The notes beneath the pieces are model-generated. The model searched no databases and was not told the DNA's origin. It saw only the letters and a list, made by a program, of their open reading frames with translations. A program made the position numbers and the translations under genes. From assembly GCA_034620365.1 (NCBI GenBank), contig JAQGEQ010000283.1:372001-436000 (forward strand): 64,000 nt of DNA, in the 5' to 3' direction. The DNA is from Pegea sp. RAD2-039. Its lineage: Eukaryota > Chordata > Thaliacea > Salpida > Salpidae. Positions 57,871 through 64,000 of this stretch are shown here, in pieces; the stretch's first letter is position 1; each line of letters opens with the position of its first letter.

Positions 57871-60800
57871 GAAAAAAAAAGAAACCTTTATTGATATAAT
57901 TACTTATGTCTTACAAAACGGTCACTATAGATTAGAAGAATGTTTTATTGGTAAAGAATAAAAAAAATTATTAGATTTAAAGAAAATGTATTGATATTAT
58001 TTTCAACAGCATTCATGGAAGCAGAAAAATGAAATTTAATCATTTTATTGAAACGAAAAATTTTGTGGCTTACGTTGATATTTCCTAAGTTTATTAATCA
58101 TACAAACGAATTTAAAAAACTTGTAACATTAATAGAAAAGTTATTTGAAACAGAAACAAGTTTTCCAAATGGTTTTGGATAGAATAATTTCAATATATTG
58201 ATTTTTGACAGATAGCATATCAATGATAAGAATTTTTAAAATTAACAATCTAAAAGCTGCTAAATTAATATTCCAAAGTTTAAATAAATTCTTCTCATTG
58301 TTGAAAAATTTGCCTAATTTCTTAAAAATTGAAATTACTTTGTCTAATAAAGAATGTATCTTTAAAGTAATTACATTCATTTAATTGTTTTCAAGAAATA
58401 TTGAAAAAAACTTGTATTGTATATTTTACTCATAAATTGCAGCTCGATTGATTGAAAAAAATCTTATCAGTTAATGAAAATATTTCAAAAATAAATAAGA
58501 AAAATTTTACATTCCAAAATATTTTCTGCATGTTCTCATAATGAATACATTAAAGTGATTTTAAACTGAATTCTTTTATTTCAACTTATAGCTTATAAAA
58601 TAAAAATATTTTGATTTCTTTATTTATACTTAAATACAATTCTCCATTACTAAAATTTGAAGCTTGAACTAGTTTCATAAAATCATCACAAAAAAATTGT
58701 GTTTGAAAACGTTATGTGTGACGTAATCAAAAAAACATTATTTTCCAAAATATTCAAATAATGCAAAGTATAATTAACTACTAGTATATAATTATATAAA
58801 TAATAAGTAAGTATATAATATTATAAAATAATTATAAAACTAAATTTAATCAACTCTTTTCCTAAAATAGTTAAATAAGTTTAGAATAACATTAGTAAGA
58901 TTAAAGAAAAATATTACCTAACAAATTCTACCATGTCAATTAATTAAGAGTCAGAGAAAAACTGACCTTAACAATTTATTTGCAGTTTGTCTCACTTTTA
59001 TTGGAATTTCTTTTATTAGACTGTAAATCAAAAAATATTGTCAAATAAAATTAGATTTTAATATTTATTTTTCAGCCACAACATGTCGCTGTAATAATTT
59101 TATTTTCATATTTTGTAAAATTGTAAATTTCTCCTTAGATCTGTTTGATAAATAGTCTAAGACTTTGAACTTGAAAGACTTTATTTTTTAATATTTGTAA
59201 AAATTTTATTCAAACTAATACAAATATCTTTATATAAAAAATATGTTTAGTTTTAACGAATTACTTGAAAAATTTAAACTCAAAAGTATTTTGCACCTAG
59301 AAATAAGATACAGTCTTCTATAAGATTGATGTCAGAGAAATAAAGTTTGTCTAACAGTTTTTAATAAATCAAACTTATAGAGAAAAAGAAAAGTTTGAAA
59401 AAGTACTTTCCTCCTGACAAATACTAGATCGAAAGAAATTAATAAAACAAAGAACTATTTTTTAGTTCAACAATTTGCTCAGCTAATTTACCTCCACACT
59501 AGCATTATTTTGAAATCGACAATCTGTCGATAAACTTTATAAAAAATTGAATTTCTGAAAATATATTATTTTCAACTCTTGTTGTTAATAAAACCTTTAA
59601 ATTTGAATATAATAATCGTAATATTGGTAGACTAATATTAGTATATTTGTAATAAATTTATTATTTCACTTAGTTGTTTTATAAAAGTTTTTTTCTTTCT
59701 AGTCTTCGATAAACTTTTTGTAGAAAATTAATTTAATTAAGTAAAAAAAGTAATTTAAAATTGTTCTCAAAGAAAAACATTTTGTAAGAGTTCTAAATAA
59801 ATCAAAGTTATAAAAGAGAAAGTAATTATTAAAATTAACTTTTGTTTTGACAATTATTAGATCGAAAGAGATGATAGTCAAAGAATTATTATGGAACAGT
59901 AGACGTATTAGGTCTTGAAAACGAGCAGGATTTTGAAATAGGCAGCTTGTAGACATGTATAAATTTATTAACCAGCCAATAAATTTCATATTCTTTTAAT
60001 TTCAATTAATACCCTTGAAGAAAGTATCATTTTAGTTTGTTAATATTTAATATTGGTTATTAATGATAATTTTATTTGAATTATCTTATCTCTTTATTTA
60101 GCTGTTATATCAAAATATTAATCTTACTTTTCAGTATTTTTACTTTATCAAACAAATCGTCGCCACAGACTGCAAAGATTCTGGTTCACTGATTTCTATT
60201 TATAAAATTATTTGAGAATTTAGTCAATATATTCGATGTTATGATTTTGCTAAAATTATTTTAAATGTTTTATTAAGCTTATTAATTTTAATGCTAGGTT
60301 TGATAAAAACTTACAAATACCTACAATGTATAAAAAGAGAAGGATAATTTTGATTTATATTTTTTAGTCTTTAATATTAATCAGTATTTGATTTTATTTT
60401 CCTACAAATCTTATCATATTTTAAATTTTTTAAATTGTTGGTATATCTTATCATAAGTAAATGTTCTTTTTGTTTCTATCCTTATTTTTCTTCTAAATAT
60501 TATTCTTATTAGTATTCTTCTTGTATTTATTCTTTCTTCTTGTATGTTCTATCATTATTATAAATGTTATAAGAACTTAGTCTAATTTTTAAAAACTAAT
60601 TCAAATCTAAAGTTGTTTATTTTGTGTAACTAAAACCACTTTTCTATAAAATTAGAACAATTTATTTAACGATTTTTTAGTTTTAATTGTTTTAGTCGTA
60701 AAAGTTGACGCTAGACGTCGCTGATGATAAATAACTTTGAAAAGTTTGCATTGCTTCAGGCTATGTTATTGTATAGTTTTCCAACTCAGTAATTCACTAA

Positions 60801-61547
60801 GTTAAAAAAGAAAGTATTGAGTTGAGTTCTGTATCTAAGATGTTTGCAGAAGTAAAAGTTCTCTATTAGATATTCATCATTATTTTTGATATTTGCACTG
60901 CTTAGTTATTTTAATTCTGATACACAATTTAAGTTGATCAAAATTAGCTAATAGAGTGTTTCACTGAATTAAAAAAACCTAAAAAAACCTAGAAATTAGT
61001 ATCAGATTAGTTTTTTAACTAAGTGTAAGGTTTAAAAAAATGTAAAAAAGCTGACCCTATAATAGTTTTATTTCATATTTTGTAAAATTATAATTTTTGT
61101 ATTCTTAGATCTGTTAGATAAATAATCTAGCTCACAGACTTTGAACTTACAACAAAAGTATTATGCAGCTATCAGTAAGTTATAATCTTCTATAAGACTA
61201 ATGTCAAGGAAATAAAGTTTTTCTCAAAATTTTTAATAAATAAAACTTTTAGAGAAAAATAAAAGTTTACAAAAATACTTTCCTCCAGACAAATACTAGA
61301 TTGAATGAAATTCGTAAAGCAGAGAAATAGTTATCAAGTTATTGCACAGCTATGAAAGCTTTTTTCCTTCAACATTTTGGAATCGACAATCTGTCGATAA
61401 GCATTAAAAGGATTTGACATTCTGCAAAATATTATTTTCAACTTATGCCATTAATACCAACATTTGAAAATACATTCAATCACACAACGTATTTAATATA
61501 TAAGATTTATCAATTTTTCTTGTTCTTAAACGGTGGTTTAATTTCCA
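57871..61547 (-). repeat. Delta block, reversed copy 2 (most complete)
   Basis: This is the reverse complement of 23551-27001, without the deletions seen in copy 1 at 45540 and 47750. ATCGACAATCTGTCGAT palindromes lie near 59516 and 61382. The two direct sub-repeats lie about 1.9 kb apart (cut by about 0.3 kb in copy 1). Confidence 0.75.
59699..59989 (-). CDS. Hypothetical 96-aa ORF of the delta block, copy 3
   Basis: Intact third copy of the MKFIGWLINLYMSTSCLF frame, differing from copy 1 at under ten residues. Nothing else supports expression. Unrecognised. Confidence 0.3.
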   Translation of the reverse strand: MKFIGWLINLYMSTSCLFQNPARFQDLIRLLFHNNSLTIISFDLIIVKTKVNFNNYFLFYNFDLFRTLTKCFSLRTILNYFFYLIKLIFYKKFIED

Positions 61548-61595
61548 AAATAAACTGAAGAGAAGAGAAAATAGCTTCAAAAAAAGTCAGAAACT

Positions 61596-61862
61596 TTAAC
61601 AGCTTTTTATTTTTGAAACTAAATTCAAGGAGTAGAAATATTTAGAAATTCTTCTCAGAAGAAAACATTTTGTAACAGTTCTAAATAAACTAACATTATA
61701 AAGGAGAAAGTAATTAATAAAATTGACTTTTGTTTTGACAAATATTAGATCGAAAGAGATGATAGTAAAAGAAGTATTATGAAACATTATTACTTCTTTG
61801 AAACGCGGTAGATTTTGAAATAAACAATTTATAGAATATATAAATTTATTATTGGGTATCAT
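61596..61862 (-). CDS. Diverged 88-aa relative of the delta ORF
   Basis: The core SFTIISFDLIFVKTKVNF, followed by NYFLLYN, SLFRTVTKCF and LLRR, aligns with residues 36-80 of the 96-residue ORF at about 60% identity. It has a shorter, different N-terminus (MIPNNKFIYSINCLFQN). It sits at the expected place in the second sub-repeat of delta. Retention of one open frame despite clear divergence is the best hint that the frame may be or have been coding. It is absent from the 48.5-kb copy because of the 1.7-kb difference there. Confidence 0.3.
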   Translation of the reverse strand: MIPNNKFIYSINCLFQNLPRFKEVIMFHNTSFTIISFDLIFVKTKVNFINYFLLYNVSLFRTVTKCFLLRRISKYFYSLNLVSKIKSC

Positions 61863-62225
61863 TTTACTTCGTTAATTTTTAATATTAGTTAATAATGATA
61901 ATTTTATTTGAATTATCTTATTTTCCTTTGTACTTTCTTTGTTATTTAAACTGTTTTCTATCAAATAATTTTTGAAATCTAGTAATGATGAGTAATTAAT
62001 AATGACATCAACAAAACCTAATAGGACGTTATAAAGCTAAAATAAAATGAGGAAGAAGATAAAGCAAAGATGTAGGAATAATCACAATGATGATGCTGAT
62101 CACAAATAATACTTTAGAGCTAATGATCAGTTTTTTAATTGTAGAAAGAATAAGGAACAATCGATTGGAGACATAATCTGCTCTTCATCAATCCTTAACT
62201 TGCACAAATAAATGATGAGAGCATT
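61863..62225. other. End of delta sub-repeat and transition
   Basis: Up to about 61930 the sequence still matches 60010-60110. Beyond that it is unique, purine-rich DNA without a gene. Confidence 0.5.
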
Positions 62226-62229
62226 TTGA

Positions 62230-63112
62230 TGTGATGACATCACACTCTTACTTGTTGGATGTTGCTATGAGAAAAGCAAATAGAAAAATAATAATCCAAA
62301 CTATGAGAATACACTTTGACGTGTAATGATGACGTCACTAGATGATGATGACGACTTCATTTTAATATTTTGTCAAAATATTTGAGTATGAAGTTGTTTG
62401 TGATTTGATGACGTCACAAAACCACTTGTGACGTCATCATCATTATCGGATTCAATAACAAACTCACAAACTGATCATGACGTTATCAGCATCATGCACT
62501 CTAACAAGTCTGAAATCAATGATGATGTCGCCAGTTCAAGAGTTGATGACGTCACTACAATCGGTTTTACCATGACTACACATGATTGTTGTTTTCTGAG
62601 AAAGTCATATATGGTGATGAAGTCCTTTGATCTCGTAGTATGGTTACCTGTAGTGACGTCATCAAGTAAAAGTTTAGGGAAGCTACAGAAGGCGAAAGAT
62701 CTTATAATTATATTGTGGTATGGTTGCTTGTAGTGACGTCATTAAGAAGAAGCATAGACAAGCTACAGAAGGCGAAAGAATTAAACAGAACGTAAAATTA
62801 TGTTGTGAACAAGTTTGACGTCATCAACTTGGATAGAAAAGAAGTAAAGTTAAATTTTGAACCAACAATTGATACATTGATAAACGGATAGGATTGAGTG
62901 ACGTCATCATCATCATCGATGTGATGAAAAATTGACTACGACATTATGATATTAATAATGACGTCATCAGTTTATTTTCATAAAAAAATTGAAATGGTGA
63001 TAGCACCACGGGCGTCATTAATAATTTATAAATTTGTGCATTTACTTTAAAAACTAATCGAATTAGTCTACGTCATCATCATAATCTAATCTGATGAGGT
63101 CATCAGTTTGAA
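62230..63112. repeat. Cluster of TGACGTCA palindromes
   Basis: Nine perfect TGACGTCA octamers lie at 62330, 62409, 62429, 62547, 62654, 62734, 62816, 62899 and 62959. Near matches lie at 62233 (TGACATCA), 62478 (TGACGTTA), 63012 and 63069. Most are extended by ATCATCAT or a mirror of it. Two neighbouring units (about 62633-62711 and 62714-62790) are an 80-bp imperfect tandem repeat sharing AGCTACAGAAGGCGAAAGA. TGACGTCA is the classic CRE bound by CREB/ATF bZIP proteins. A frame at 62428-62733 crosses the repeats and is not convincing as a gene. Confidence 0.75.
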
Positions 63113-63257
63113 AACTTTGATGTAACTGAAATTGATATATTATTTATATTATTTGATAACATCAAATTAGAAAATCTGTCTAAAGAACTTAACTGAACAA
63201 ACTTCTTAAAAAACTTTAAGTTATTTTAAAAAATTATATAAAAAGTAAAATAAAATA
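63113..63257. other. AT-rich junction
   Basis: Short unique stretch between the palindrome cluster and the theta module. Nothing is seen. Confidence 0.4.
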
Positions 63258-63885
63258 ATTGGGAAAAAATGAAATTGAGTTAAGTATAATTATATTCTTC
63301 GTAAGAAAAATTTTTTCTCTTAAAATTGAACCAACAAACACTAAATTGAAGCAAGTTTATAAAAACCATACAAGTTATTAAACAATGTTTCTGAAATGTA
63401 TTTTTTCTGAAATTTGGAAATTGTTTTTATATTTTGAAGTTGAGTTATTTTCAACGATTCTTAACTGTTCAATCTTTTAAAGGTTTTTTTAAATTTGTTT
63501 CATGAGTTTCATCCATCAAAACAGATTTAATGAAAAATTTTATAAGAAGTTATTAATAAAAAAAAATCGTTGTTTAAAACGATGAAGGCAAATTAATTAT
63601 TTAATAAAAATATTTGAAATTACTCATACTGATTTCAATCGAAAAATTGTTCAATGAAAAAATTGATTTTATTCAAATCCAAAGAATAATCGTTAAATTA
63701 AAATAATTTTGTACAAACTACGAAGTCAACATCTACTATATTGAACTGATAATGATTGTATATTATGTGAGCACAACAAAGTTTAACAATTTATTTAAAG
63801 TAATATTGCAAAAACTATCAAAATTCTGATCACCTATTAAAAAAGGTTATTTTGTTGAGAAAGTCTTAAAGGTTGTATCAGTTGA
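63258..63885. repeat. Theta module, copy 2
   Basis: Nearly identical to 48590-49217, ending at TATCAGTTGATG, after which the two copies diverge. No gene. Confidence 0.7.
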
Positions 63886-64000
63886 TGTAAGCAAGCAGAT
63901 GACGAAAAAGTTCTTTTGCTTTCATATAGCAACACGATGCAGTGACAAAAAATCAAAAAATTTTAATTCATTAACCCAGTTTATTATTTTTGTTTCACTA

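Noticed and set aside
58141-58380. A 79-codon minus-strand gene in delta
   Set aside because: The copies at 26.6 kb and 45.6 kb lack the full frame, and the composition alone explains it.
62428-62733. A 101-codon gene in the TGACGTCA cluster
   Set aside because: It runs across the repeat units and ends in one of them, with no second copy or domain.

Overview
The window is AT-rich (roughly three quarters A+T) animal nuclear DNA. It has intronless C2H2 zinc-finger reading frames just downstream of splice acceptors, decayed LINEs and tRNA-derived SINEs, and long tracts of duplicated non-coding DNA. A cnidarian such as Hydra would fit the base composition and gene style, but the sequence alone does not prove it. 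No bacterial operon, CRISPR array, rRNA gene or organelle gene is present.

The genes are a tandem and dispersed cluster of one lineage-specific C2H2 family, named ZNF-A to ZNF-G here. ZNF-A (212-1258, +), ZNF-C (17399-18697, -) and ZNF-E (33348-34730, -) are open from ATG to stop with 9, 12 and 13 fingers. ZNF-B (12171-13132, +), ZNF-F (41028-42412, +) and ZNF-G (54292-55674, +) are full-length loci with one or two disabling changes. ZNF-D (22488-22625, -) is only a 5' fragment. Three older relics (near 37.3, 51.5 and 57.4 kb) belong to a sister subfamily with a ZNF-B-like N-terminus. All share a roughly 96-residue N-terminal region (basic RKRK, then an acidic stretch) that is not KRAB, SCAN, BTB or ZAD, followed by near-identical 84-bp fingers. 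They are probably nuclear DNA-binding proteins.

Almost all the rest is a mosaic of duplicated blocks. The 3' flank of the A/B/F/G clade occurs five times, once without a gene. The roughly 2-kb 5' flank occurs with each gene. A direct duplication of about 5.5-6 kb carries ZNF-C and ZNF-E. A tandem array at 4.4-11.2 kb contains conserved hairpins. A 3.4-kb block with a 96-codon ORF occurs once forward (23.5-27.0 kb) and twice inverted (45.4-48.5 and 57.9-61.5 kb). Several short modules recur in either orientation.

The unusual spots are: a GC-rich island at 50.69-51.25 kb with 110-120 bp internal repeats; a cluster of nine perfect TGACGTCA palindromes at 62.33-62.97 kb; a hairpin in the tandem array with one paired (compensatory) change; arrays that grow in four-finger 336-bp blocks; a frameshift in ZNF-F copied by such a block duplication; and a head-to-head arrangement of ZNF genes and sister relics present at two places.
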